A DNA stretch of 64,000 nucleotides. Source: 9FT-COMBO-48-23 sp963754385. Its GTDB lineage: Bacteria > Chloroflexota > Dehalococcoidia > GIF9 > UBA5629. Below the pieces are notes generated by a model. It ran no database searches. It was not told the DNA's origin and was given only the letters and a program-made list of their open reading frames with translations. The position numbers and the translations under genes were made by a program. The DNA is taken from assembly GCA_963754385.1 (NCBI GenBank), contig CAVWGE010000002.1, forward strand, positions 62,001 to 126,000. The letters run 5' to 3'. Within the stretch, counting starts at the first letter, position 1. Each line of letters begins with the position of its first letter. This document shows, piece by piece, positions 51,469 through 59,978 of the stretch.

Positions 51469-52590
51469 ATGCTGACAAAAGGTATATCCATAGGCAAGGC
51501 ATTTGGTATACCTCTGAGGTTGCATTACTCCTGGTTTATCATCTTTGTGCTCATAACCTGGTCGCTGGCTGCTAGTTATTTTCCAGCCGCCTACCCACAC
51601 TGGAACTTGACCACCTCGATAGTTGCCGGCGTGGTGGCAAGCCTGCTCCTCTTCGGTTCCGTCCTAGCGCATGAGCTGATGCACAGCGTAGTAGCTCAGG
51701 CAGCCGGTATTCCAATTCGCTCTATAACCCTGTTTATCTTCGGCGGTGTATCCCAGATGACCGAAGAACCCAAAAAGCCACAGGTTGAATTCCGCATGGC
51801 TCTGGCTGGCCCTGTAGCCAGTCTTGTGTTAGGTGGTATATTCCTTGCAATCGGGCACTGGCTAGGAGGTATACCTGAATTCATAAAAGCAATATGCTTC
51901 TGGCTCGGATGGATCAACATCGTTCTAGCTGGCTTCAACCTTATCCCGGGCTTTCCGCTCGACGGCGGCCGTGTGCTCCGCTCATTATTATGGTGGCAAA
52001 GCCAAGACCTGCGCCGGGCTACCCGGATAGCATCCAATGTCGGCCGTGGAATAGGCTATCTAATGATCTTCCTTGGCATAGCACTTATCTTCACGGGCAA
52101 CTGGATCAACGGGCTGTGGCTTGCTTTCATAGGTTGGTTTCTGGAAAACGCCGCTTCCAGCAGCTACCGCCAGGTAGCCCTTCAGGATATACTCAAGGGC
52201 CACCGTGTCAGCGAGCTGATGACTCGAGACTGTCCTACCATACCGCCACAGCTCACCATCCAGCAACTGGTAAACGAGCAAATCCTGACTTCCGGCCGCC
52301 GCTGCTTCCCTGTAGTGCAAAATGACCACGTCCTCGGTCTAATTACCATACACGCCATTAAAGGGGTACCACGCGAGCAATGGCATACCAAGACAGCAGG
52401 GGAAGTCATGACACCATTCGCCAATCTAAAGTCGGTTAGTCCGGATGAAGACCTGGCTACCGTTCTAAAGATATTGACGGAACAGAATATCAATCAGCTA
52501 CCGGTAGTCAAGGATGGCAACATCGTTGGCATGATTGCCCGCGACAACTTGCTTTCCTTCATTAGCGTCAGAAGCGAACTTGGCGCTTAG
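51469..52590 (+). CDS. Site-2 protease family metalloprotease with CBS pair
   Basis: The 373-residue protein is a membrane zinc protease of family M50B. It has the zinc motif HELMH (68-72) in a membrane helix, the third ligand in NLIPGFPLDGGRVLRSL (Asp165), about six hydrophobic helices in the first 220 residues and two CBS domains in the last 140 (VSELMTRDCPTIPPQLTIQ and AGEVMTPFANLKSVSP). Such rhomboid-like intramembrane cleavage usually releases a regulator from the membrane; the CBS pair may sense nucleotides. The substrate is unknown. Confidence 0.92.
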   Translation: MLTKGISIGKAFGIPLRLHYSWFIIFVLITWSLAASYFPAAYPHWNLTTSIVAGVVASLLLFGSVLAHELMHSVVAQAAGIPIRSITLFIFGGVSQMTEEPKKPQVEFRMALAGPVASLVLGGIFLAIGHWLGGIPEFIKAICFWLGWINIVLAGFNLIPGFPLDGGRVLRSLLWWQSQDLRRATRIASNVGRGIGYLMIFLGIALIFTGNWINGLWLAFIGWFLENAASSSYRQVALQDILKGHRVSELMTRDCPTIPPQLTIQQLVNEQILTSGRRCFPVVQNDHVLGLITIHAIKGVPREQWHTKTAGEVMTPFANLKSVSPDEDLATVLKILTEQNINQLPVVKDGNIVGMIARDNLLSFISVRSELGA

Positions 52591-52801
52591 TTCCTTCAAC
52601 GGCATTTAACGCCGTCCATCTACACGAACGAACCCAGTAGCTTAACAACAATATCGATATACTTCCGAAATTCTAAACCTAAACCCTAAACAGCAACAAA
52701 ATTCAAAACCCGTTCTTTAAAATCAGCCCTCTGACGAGCAATATTTAGAATCATTAGAATATTAATAAGTTAATTTTTATCGTTAAAATACGTAAAAGTA
52801 C

Positions 52802-52829
52802 TTGACAATTATCAAAAAATATGTAATAT
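52802..52829 (+). promoter_or_regulatory. Promoter of the signalling gene cluster
   Basis: TTGACA (52802-52807), a 16-base spacer and TAATAT (52824-52829) in an AT-rich stretch. GGGGGG precedes the ATG of the next gene by about 5 bases. Confidence 0.6.
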
Positions 52830-52859
52830 TGTATTCGGTCACCAAAATAGGGGGGCAAA

Positions 52860-53402
52860 ATGAACGCATTACTTACTCCACAAGAGCTGGCTGAGATGCT
52901 CCAACTAAACTCGGCCACGGTTACACGCAAGGCTAAAAAAGGCGAAATACCAGCCATTAAAATCGGCAAGCAATTTCGGTTCGATAGAGACCAAATCGAT
53001 AAATGGCTGCTCCACCAGACAGTTGGCAGACCAGCCCACATCCTAGTAGTTGACGACGAACCTGTCGTCGGACAACTCTTCAGGGATAGTCTGAAAAAAA
53101 GGGGTTACGAGGTGACAACTACGTTGAGCAGTTCCGAGGCATTGGAACTCGTCGCCAAGCAGCACTTCGATTTGATCTTCCTCGACCTGATCATGCCAGA
53201 AATTGATGGCAGCGAGCTTTTCCACCATATCAGGAAAATAGATAAGCAGGTACCCATAGCCATCATTACTGGCTATCCGGATAGCGAACTACTCATAAAA
53301 GCTAAGAAGCAAGGCCCTTTTATAATTATGATTAAGCCTTTTACTGATGACGAGATACTACAAGCAGTCTATACCTTTAGCCGGCAGTCGAACAGTCGGT
53401 AG
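52860..53402 (+). CDS. Excisionase-type HTH fused to a response regulator receiver domain
   Basis: The 180-residue protein has a small MerR/excisionase-type DNA-binding domain at its N-terminus (LLTPQELAEMLQLNSATVTR, KAKKGEIPAIKIGKQFRF, about 1-52) and a receiver domain from about 58, with ILVVDDEPVVG and the phospho-acceptor Asp109 in LIFLDLIMPE, a conserved threonine in AIITGY and the lysine in MIKPFTDDE. The order (DNA-binding first, receiver last) is the reverse of most response regulators. It heads a cluster with an HD-GYP regulator and a hybrid kinase, likely its partners. Confidence 0.9.
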   Translation: MNALLTPQELAEMLQLNSATVTRKAKKGEIPAIKIGKQFRFDRDQIDKWLLHQTVGRPAHILVVDDEPVVGQLFRDSLKKRGYEVTTTLSSSEALELVAKQHFDLIFLDLIMPEIDGSELFHHIRKIDKQVPIAIITGYPDSELLIKAKKQGPFIIMIKPFTDDEILQAVYTFSRQSNSR

Positions 53403-53492
53403 TCGGAGATAAGAGCTACGAGAAGACCGTATCCAATCAAGCCTTTAGTACAATAGAGATAATAGACATAATTGAAAGGGGGTTGGCAGAAA

Positions 53493-54563
53493 ATGACCGC
53501 TAGCAGTAATAATGAAACAAAAATTTTAATCGTGGATGATGAGGCACGGGTAAGAGAAATTCTTTCCCGGAAGCTAGCCGATGAGGGTTACCACTGCCTC
53601 TCAGCCTCCAATGGTAACAACGCCTTGAAACTGCTGAAAGCTGACCATGTGGACCTGGTTCTGCTGGATATTATGATGCCGGGTAAACCAGGTACAGAGG
53701 TATTAAAAGAAATTAAAGCTACGCATCCAGATACTGCCGTTATTATGGTAACTGCCATAGCTGATGTCCAGACAGCTATAGGTCTGATGAAGGCGGGGGC
53801 CTATGACTATATTATCAAGCCAGTCGAGCTAAACGTACTCCTGGTTAGCCTGAGCAGGGCCCTGGAGAAAAGACGGCTAATAATTGAAAACAGGGACTAC
53901 CAGTCTCATCTGGAACAGAAGGTCAAAGAACAGACCAAAAAGGTACGCCAGTCATTCCTCAACTCCATCACCTCCCTGGTCTATGCTCTGGAAGCCAAGG
54001 ATAAATATACCCACGGACATTCGCAGAGGGTTACAAAAATAGCTGTTGCCATAGCTAAGAAACTGGCTATCCCACAAGCCGTACTCGAAAAGATAGAGCT
54101 TGCCGGCTTGCTTCACGATGTCGGCAAGATTGGAGTGAGTGAAACAATATTAAACAAGCCGGGCAGGCTCACCAGCAAGGAATTCGAAGCAGTAAAGTCC
54201 CACTGTGAAATAGGAGAACGCATCTTAGCCCCTATAGTCGAAGATAAAGAGATCCTGGAGATGGTCAGGCATCACCACGAGCGCTACGATGGCACTGGCT
54301 ATCCTGATGGGTTATCAGGTGGGCAAATAACACAAGGTGCCAGTATCGTGGCAGTTGCTGAAGTCTACGATGCCATAGTGTCGCCAGGAGCCATGTCTTT
54401 AGCTGTAGCTGACGCCTATGATGCCATGACCTCGGACCGCCCATACCGACCGGCAATGACACCCGAAGCCGCCTGCGCTGAACTAGAGAAGGGTAAAGGA
54501 AACCAATTTGACCCAGTTATAGTCGATACTTTCCTGAGTCTACTGAAAAAAGGGAAACTATGA
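53493..54563 (+). CDS. Response regulator with HD-GYP phosphodiesterase domain
   Basis: The 356-residue protein has a receiver domain (about 8-125; phospho-acceptor Asp59 in LVLLDIMMPG), a coiled-coil linker (about 125-150) and an HD-GYP domain, which hydrolyses cyclic di-GMP. The HD pair is His208-Asp209 (AGLLHDVGKIG) and GYP is 269-271 (DGTGYPDGL). Close to the C-terminus the VAD-YDAMTS segment occurs twice: IVAVAEVYDAIVS (285-297) and SLAVADAYDAMTS (302-314), a 17-residue insertion absent from most HD-GYP proteins. I use the ATG at 53493 (GGGGG about 10 bases upstream); a GTG or TTG further up adds seven residues. Confidence 0.92.
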   Translation: MTASSNNETKILIVDDEARVREILSRKLADEGYHCLSASNGNNALKLLKADHVDLVLLDIMMPGKPGTEVLKEIKATHPDTAVIMVTAIADVQTAIGLMKAGAYDYIIKPVELNVLLVSLSRALEKRRLIIENRDYQSHLEQKVKEQTKKVRQSFLNSITSLVYALEAKDKYTHGHSQRVTKIAVAIAKKLAIPQAVLEKIELAGLLHDVGKIGVSETILNKPGRLTSKEFEAVKSHCEIGERILAPIVEDKEILEMVRHHHERYDGTGYPDGLSGGQITQGASIVAVAEVYDAIVSPGAMSLAVADAYDAMTSDRPYRPAMTPEAACAELEKGKGNQFDPVIVDTFLSLLKKGKL

Positions 54564-54607
54564 CCATAATCACTAAATTCTGAACGCAAGAGCGAAAGAA
54601 ATGCAAG

Positions 54608-57340
54608 ATGAAATTAAATAGGGATGTAAAGATGAAGGATGATGCACTAAAGCAATCACTAGCCGGGAAACAGGTGGTTTTCGATATAACCAGAGAAGCT
54701 TTAGAACAGTCGGAAGAGAAGTATCGAACCATACTGGAGGACATGAAAGAGGGTTATTGGGAGATAGACCTTGCTGGCAATTTGACATTCTTCAATGATG
54801 CAATATGCCGTCTGCTGGGATACTCCAAGAAAGAGCTTCTGGGAACGAACTATCGGGTCTTTACCACTGCTGAAGATGCGGATAAGATATACAAGGCCTT
54901 CAATCGAGTTTATCGAACAGGTAAACCAACCACAAATATGTTTTTCACGCTTAGCCTAAAGGATGGTAGCAAAAGATCTGCCGAAAGCTCGATTTTCCCA
55001 AGGCGAAATGATAAGGGAGAGATAATCGGATTCCGTGGAGTCAGCCGTGATGTTACCGAGCGCAGACAGGCGGAGGAGGCGCTTCAAGCCGAGAGGAATA
55101 AGCTGCAATCACTAATAGGTGCCATGGAAGATGGCCTCACCATAAGAGATACAGACTATAACCTCATTTATCAGAATGAGCTGTCGATGATAACTTCTGG
55201 TGACCACCCGGGGGAGAAATGCTACCGAGTCGTTGAAGGTAAAGAAAAGGTATGCGATGGGTGTCCTGCAGAAAAGGCATTCAGGGATGGTAAGTCACAC
55301 ACCTCGGAGAGGAGGGTGGTACTGCCATCAGGGGAGGTTATCTTCTGGGAGAATACGGCTAATCCCGTTAGGGACGCTGAGGGAAGGATTGTTGCCTGTC
55401 TTGAGATTGGCAGGAATGTTACTGAGCGCAAGCGGGCGGAGGAGGCCATGAGGCAATCGGAGGAGAGATATCGGACTGTTCTCGAGCAAATGGAAGAGTC
55501 CTATTACGAGGTGGACATTACCGGCAACTTTACTTTTTTCAACGATGCCATGTGTCGCCAATTGGGATATTCCAGAGAAGAGCTGATAGGGATGAGCTAT
55601 CGAGCTATCACACCCCCTGAAAGTGTTAAAAAGGTGTTTAGTCTCTATAATCAGGTATATCATACAGGTGAGCCATTTACATCGGTTCCTGTGGAACGGA
55701 TTAGAAAGGACGGAACGCGATTATCTATCGAATCCTCTATTTTCCCCTTAAGAAATGATGATGGCAACATAATCGGCTTTCGAGGAATCGCCCGTGATGT
55801 TACCGAACGCATGCAGATGATTGAAGCCTTAAGGCGGTCAGAAGAGAGATATCGGACTGTTCTAGAGCAAATGGAAGAGGCCTACTACGAGATAGACCTC
55901 GCCGGCAACTTCACTTTCTTCAGCGAAGCAATGTGTCGCCAATTGGGATATTCCAGAGAAGAGCTGCTGGGGATGAACTATAGTGTTTACACGCCCAAAA
56001 ATGATGTGCAGCGCATGTATAAGATATTCAACCAGGTCTACCGGACAGGAAAGCCAATCACAGGGGTCCCAATAAGCCGGATTAGAAAGGATGGAATACA
56101 AATATTCGCCGAAATCTCGACCTTTCCCTTACAAAATGAGCAGGGCAAGATAATTGGTTTCAGGGGAATCGTCCATGATATTACCGAACGCAAGCAGGCA
56201 GAAGAAGAAAAAAAGCAAATGGAACAGAAGGCCCAGCTAGCCAGTAGATTGGCTTGTGTCGGCGAGTTGGCTTCTGGTGTCGCTCACGAGATAAATAACC
56301 CACTGACCGGCGTTATCGGTTATGCCCATTTGCTATTAGACAGAAGGGATATACCCAGGGATATCAGACACGACCTAGAGATTATAAATGAAGGAGCCCA
56401 ACGTGTGGCTGGTATTGTAAGGAAGCTGCTCACCTTCGCCGGGCAGCAAAAGCCAGAACGAAAACTCGCCAACATCAACGAAATTATAAGTACCACACTA
56501 GACCTGCGAGCCTATGAGTTGGCATCCAATAATATAAGGGCGGCTTTCCAACCGGCTCGCGACTTACCCATGGCCATTGTCGACCCCGGCCAGCTTCAGC
56601 AAGTATTCCTGAATTTAATCATAAATGCCGAGACGGAGATGAAGTTGGCCCATGGCAAGGGCAAGCTGTCAATTAAGACAGAGCATATAGATAACACCAT
56701 TCGGATATCCTTTAAAGACAACGGTCCGGGTATAGCTAAGGAGAACCTGGAAAAGATATTTAATCCCTTCTTTACCACTAGAGAGGTAGGCCAGGGGACA
56801 GGGCTTGGCTTGAACCTCTGCCATGGGATAATAACCGAACATAAAGGCAGAATATGGGCTGAAAGCAGGCTAGGTAGAGGGGCAACTTTCATTGTGGAGC
56901 TGCCCATAATCACTAAAGACAGACAATCGGTGCTGCTCGAGCCACCAGCCAAAGAGCCTGAGAGGGTGACCAAAGCTAAGATACTGGTGATAGATGACGA
57001 GCCGTTGGTCAGGCAGCTTGTCAGCCGCGTGCTGAGTGAAGAAGGGCATGAGGTTGAAGCTGTGGCCAATGCCGAAGATGCCTTGAAAAGGATAAAGAGC
57101 AAAAGGTACAGTCGCATCCTGCTTGATATCAAGATGCCAGGCATGGGCGGTATCAATCTGTATAAACAATTTCAAGAAATAGCTCCATCCCTGAAGAATA
57201 GAGTGGTCTTTGTTACCGGTGATGTTATGGGTAAACATACCACGGATTTTCTTGCTAAGACAAAGGCACCATACATAACCAAGCCATTTAACGCCGAGCA
57301 ATTGAAGACGGAGATAAACCGCATATTAGTCAAAGGGTGA
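54608..57340 (+). CDS. Hybrid histidine kinase with four PAS domains and a receiver
   Basis: The 910-residue protein has four PAS domains (about 35-155, 165-275, 285-405 and 412-530), a dimerisation/phospho-acceptor domain with His560 in ELASGVAHEINNPLTG, a HATPase domain (NLIINAETE, DNGPGIAKENLEKIFNPFFTT, GTGLGLNLCHGI) and a C-terminal receiver with Asp840. No membrane segment is seen, so it is cytoplasmic. PAS2 contains C205 and the pair CDGC (216-219), which may bind a metal or sense redox state. PAS3 and PAS4 are close copies. ATG at 54632 (AGGG 8 bases upstream) is a possible alternative start. It likely acts with the two regulators upstream. Confidence 0.92.
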   Translation: MKLNRDVKMKDDALKQSLAGKQVVFDITREALEQSEEKYRTILEDMKEGYWEIDLAGNLTFFNDAICRLLGYSKKELLGTNYRVFTTAEDADKIYKAFNRVYRTGKPTTNMFFTLSLKDGSKRSAESSIFPRRNDKGEIIGFRGVSRDVTERRQAEEALQAERNKLQSLIGAMEDGLTIRDTDYNLIYQNELSMITSGDHPGEKCYRVVEGKEKVCDGCPAEKAFRDGKSHTSERRVVLPSGEVIFWENTANPVRDAEGRIVACLEIGRNVTERKRAEEAMRQSEERYRTVLEQMEESYYEVDITGNFTFFNDAMCRQLGYSREELIGMSYRAITPPESVKKVFSLYNQVYHTGEPFTSVPVERIRKDGTRLSIESSIFPLRNDDGNIIGFRGIARDVTERMQMIEALRRSEERYRTVLEQMEEAYYEIDLAGNFTFFSEAMCRQLGYSREELLGMNYSVYTPKNDVQRMYKIFNQVYRTGKPITGVPISRIRKDGIQIFAEISTFPLQNEQGKIIGFRGIVHDITERKQAEEEKKQMEQKAQLASRLACVGELASGVAHEINNPLTGVIGYAHLLLDRRDIPRDIRHDLEIINEGAQRVAGIVRKLLTFAGQQKPERKLANINEIISTTLDLRAYELASNNIRAAFQPARDLPMAIVDPGQLQQVFLNLIINAETEMKLAHGKGKLSIKTEHIDNTIRISFKDNGPGIAKENLEKIFNPFFTTREVGQGTGLGLNLCHGIITEHKGRIWAESRLGRGATFIVELPIITKDRQSVLLEPPAKEPERVTKAKILVIDDEPLVRQLVSRVLSEEGHEVEAVANAEDALKRIKSKRYSRILLDIKMPGMGGINLYKQFQEIAPSLKNRVVFVTGDVMGKHTTDFLAKTKAPYITKPFNAEQLKTEINRILVKG

Positions 57341-57361
57341 AAAGGCGATATATATTTCTGC

Positions 57362-57390
57362 TGTCATCGCAAGCGAAGCGTGGCAATCCC
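57362..57390. repeat. REP-like element, diverged copy
   Basis: TGTCATCGCAAGCGAAGCG and TGGCAATCCC match the general form of the palindromic element at 27398-27430. It lies directly after the histidine kinase gene. Confidence 0.5.
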
Positions 57391-57658
57391 ATTGAATAAA
57401 ATACCAAACACTAAATCTCAAACACTGAACAATGTCAAATTCCCCAAATTAAAGCTTTGACGTTTTGGTGAGTAGATAATCATCTCTGTCCGCCTCGAAC
57501 AGGTCATGCCGTAAATTTTCTAACTCAAAAGAACATGACTTTTCCCTTTTCTCCTGTCTTTTTGGCTTTTACCCTTTTAGACTTGATTCCGCTTAGGATT
57601 TAGAGCTTAGCACTTAGTTTTCAATCTAGAGAAATAGCCGAAAGACAAGATTTGGAAG
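57391..57658. other. Intergenic region before the heme operon
   Basis: About 270 bases of AT-rich DNA between the kinase and ahbC. I see no ORF, repeat or riboswitch-like structure that I could support. Confidence 0.5.
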
Positions 57659-57664
57659 TATAAT
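57659..57664 (+). promoter_or_regulatory. -10 box of the heme operon
   Basis: TATAAT ends 9 bases before the ahbC ATG, so the predicted transcription start is only about 3 bases upstream of the start codon: a probable leaderless mRNA. No clear -35 is found. Confidence 0.5.
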
Positions 57665-57673
57665 AACCATGGC

Positions 57674-58837
57674 ATGATATCTGTTTCAAGGTTGTTGTGC
57701 GATGCGATCGGGCCAGGTGATAACCTTCGCTACGACAGGCAATATCCAGCCGCTGATAGACAACGGCCAATCGTCGTCTGGAATTGCACCAGAAATTGCA
57801 ACCTCCATTGTGTCCATTGCTACAGCAGAGCTGGCGACAAAGACCCCGCTGAAGTCTTAAACACCGAGCAGGCAAAATCTTTCATACGTGACCTGGCAGA
57901 TTTCGGTGTTCCGGTAATATTGTTCTCGGGCGGTGAGCCATTGCTCAGAGAGGATATCTTTGAGCTTGCCAGCTTCGTCAGAGAACAAGGTATAAGGACT
58001 GCCCTATCCACAAACGGTACCCTCATCTCCGAGGACATGGCTAGGGAAATAAAGAATGCTAGCTTCGCCGAGGTAGGCATCAGCCTGGATGGCATCGGTA
58101 ATAAAAATGACCGATTCCGCGGCAAAGAAGGTGCCTACAAAGCTGCCTTACAAGGCATCCGAAACTGCATTGCTCTAGGACTAAGAGTATCCTTGAGACT
58201 GACCATCACCCTCTCAAACTATATGGAAATACCTGCTATCTTCGATCTTGTAGAAAGAGAGGGAGTAAAGCGAGTCTGTTTTTACCACCTCGTCTACGTT
58301 GGTCGGGGAAGTGAGCTCAGCACAGAAGACTTGAGCCATTCCCAAACCAGGGCAACATTTGACCTAATATGTGACCGCACCGTAGACCTTCATGAACGCG
58401 GTATGCCCAAAGAAGTCCTTACCGTGGACAATCACACCGACGGTGTTTACCTTTACCTTAAGCTGAGGAAACAAGACCCAGCTCGCGCTGAGAAAGTATT
58501 AGCTTTGCTCCGGGATAACGGCGGCAACAATTCGGGCATCCGCATAGGAGCAGTTGACGAGTTGGGGAATGTTCACGCCGACCAATTCTGGCAACACTAC
58601 TCCTTCGGCAATGTGCGCCAGCAGAAATTCGGTGATATCTGGCTGGATACATCAGACCAATTGATGCGTGGGCTTAAGAACCGAAAAGGGCGACTTAAGG
58701 GGCGCTGCACCAAATGTCGGTACCTTGACTTGTGCAACGGCAATCTGCGGGTCCGAGCTGAGGCAACTTTCGGCGACATCTGGGCTGAAGACCCGGCATG
58801 TTATTTGACAGACAGCGAGATTGGACTTGTTCAATGA
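57674..58837 (+). CDS. ahbC: 12,18-didecarboxysiroheme deacetylase AhbC (NirJ1-like)
   Basis: AhbC is a radical SAM enzyme that removes two acetate groups from 12,18-didecarboxysiroheme to give Fe-coproporphyrin III in the alternative heme pathway. The 387-residue protein begins MISVSRLLCDAIGPGDNLRY, the family's typical N-terminus, has C42-x3-C46-x2-C49, SGGEPLLREDI and a C-terminal cluster region GRCTKCRYLDLCNGNLRVRA with the family ending AEDPACYLTDSEIGL. No Shine-Dalgarno precedes the ATG. It overlaps ahbD by 4 bases. It is the first gene of a seven-step tetrapyrrole operon. Confidence 0.93.
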   Translation: MISVSRLLCDAIGPGDNLRYDRQYPAADRQRPIVVWNCTRNCNLHCVHCYSRAGDKDPAEVLNTEQAKSFIRDLADFGVPVILFSGGEPLLREDIFELASFVREQGIRTALSTNGTLISEDMAREIKNASFAEVGISLDGIGNKNDRFRGKEGAYKAALQGIRNCIALGLRVSLRLTITLSNYMEIPAIFDLVEREGVKRVCFYHLVYVGRGSELSTEDLSHSQTRATFDLICDRTVDLHERGMPKEVLTVDNHTDGVYLYLKLRKQDPARAEKVLALLRDNGGNNSGIRIGAVDELGNVHADQFWQHYSFGNVRQQKFGDIWLDTSDQLMRGLKNRKGRLKGRCTKCRYLDLCNGNLRVRAEATFGDIWAEDPACYLTDSEIGLVQ

Positions 58838-59970
58838 CAAGAAAAATGGTTGGAGAAAGCCGAGTGGAGAAGGAAAAAATCACTCCTAAACTAAATATGG
58901 TAGCCTGGGAGATAACACGAAGCTGTAACCTGTTTTGCGCCCACTGCCGCTCCTCCTCTACCGCTGGCGCTTATGAAAACGAACTTTCCACCGAAGAATG
59001 CCTCCGCCTGATAGATGACATACTGGAGGTAGGCAAGCCTGTCATAATCCTCAGCGGTGGCGAACCACTTCTCCGCCAGGACCTTTTCCGGATAGCAAAG
59101 TACGCGGTGGAGAAGGGACTGCGGGTAGTTATGGGCACCAACGGTACCCTCATCACCGATGAGGTCGCTGCTAAACTGAAGACAATCCCAATATCCAGGG
59201 TGGCTGTAAGCATAGATTTTCCCACGCCCGAACTTCAGGACAAATTCCGCGGCAAAGCAGGAGCTTTCCAGGCGGCTATGGCAGGTATTAGACGATTGCA
59301 TAAAGCAGGCATAGAAGTCCAGATTAACAGCACCATCACCAGGCTAAACATCAGATATCTAAATGAGCTGCTGAACCTCGCCATTGAAGCAGGGGCCGTG
59401 GCTTTCCATCCATTTATGCTGGTGCCGACAGGCCGGGGCAAAGGGCTGGAGGCAGTAGAGCTATCACCAAAAGAATATGAGAAAACTCTAAACTGGGTTT
59501 ATGATAGGCAGAAAAAACTGGGAGGCAGGATTTTTTTCAAGCCGACAGATGCCCCTCATTACCAGCGGATAGTAAGACAAAGAGACGGCGGAGCCAACAC
59601 GGAAGGGGTATTGCTTGGCGAGAAGTCAGCAACGAAGGCTAGAAAGGATGCCACGAATTCTATGACACGCGGCTGTCTAGCTGGGACTGGTTTCTGCTTC
59701 ATCTCACATCGGGGCGCAGTACAGGGGTGTGGTTATCTCAATGTGGAAGCCGGGAATATAAGAGACAAGAGCTTCGGCGAAATCTGGATGAATTCTATGC
59801 TGTTCCGTGAATTGCGAGACCTGTCTAACATCAAGGGTAAGTGTGCCGCTTGCGAATATAAGCGGGTCTGCGGCGGCTGCCGTGCCAGAGCCTACGAATC
59901 CACCGGTGATTACCTCGAGGCTGAACCTTACTGCATATACAAGCCGGTCGCATTACGAAGCAACAGGTAA
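58834..59970 (+). CDS. ahbD: Fe-coproporphyrin III decarboxylase AhbD (heme synthase)
   Basis: AhbD makes the last step, turning two propionates of Fe-coproporphyrin III into the vinyl groups of heme b. The 378-residue radical SAM protein has C31-x3-C35-x2-C38 (SCNLFCAHC), the SGGEPLLRQDL segment and a C-terminal SPASM-type set of cysteines (RGCLAGTGFCFISHRGAVQG, then CAACEYKRVCGGCRARAYE) for a second iron-sulfur cluster. I use the ATG at 58834, which overlaps the ahbC stop; the frame upstream to 58798 lies inside ahbC. Confidence 0.92.
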   Translation: MTRKMVGESRVEKEKITPKLNMVAWEITRSCNLFCAHCRSSSTAGAYENELSTEECLRLIDDILEVGKPVIILSGGEPLLRQDLFRIAKYAVEKGLRVVMGTNGTLITDEVAAKLKTIPISRVAVSIDFPTPELQDKFRGKAGAFQAAMAGIRRLHKAGIEVQINSTITRLNIRYLNELLNLAIEAGAVAFHPFMLVPTGRGKGLEAVELSPKEYEKTLNWVYDRQKKLGGRIFFKPTDAPHYQRIVRQRDGGANTEGVLLGEKSATKARKDATNSMTRGCLAGTGFCFISHRGAVQGCGYLNVEAGNIRDKSFGEIWMNSMLFRELRDLSNIKGKCAACEYKRVCGGCRARAYESTGDYLEAEPYCIYKPVALRSNR

Positions 59971-59978
59971 ACATAAGA

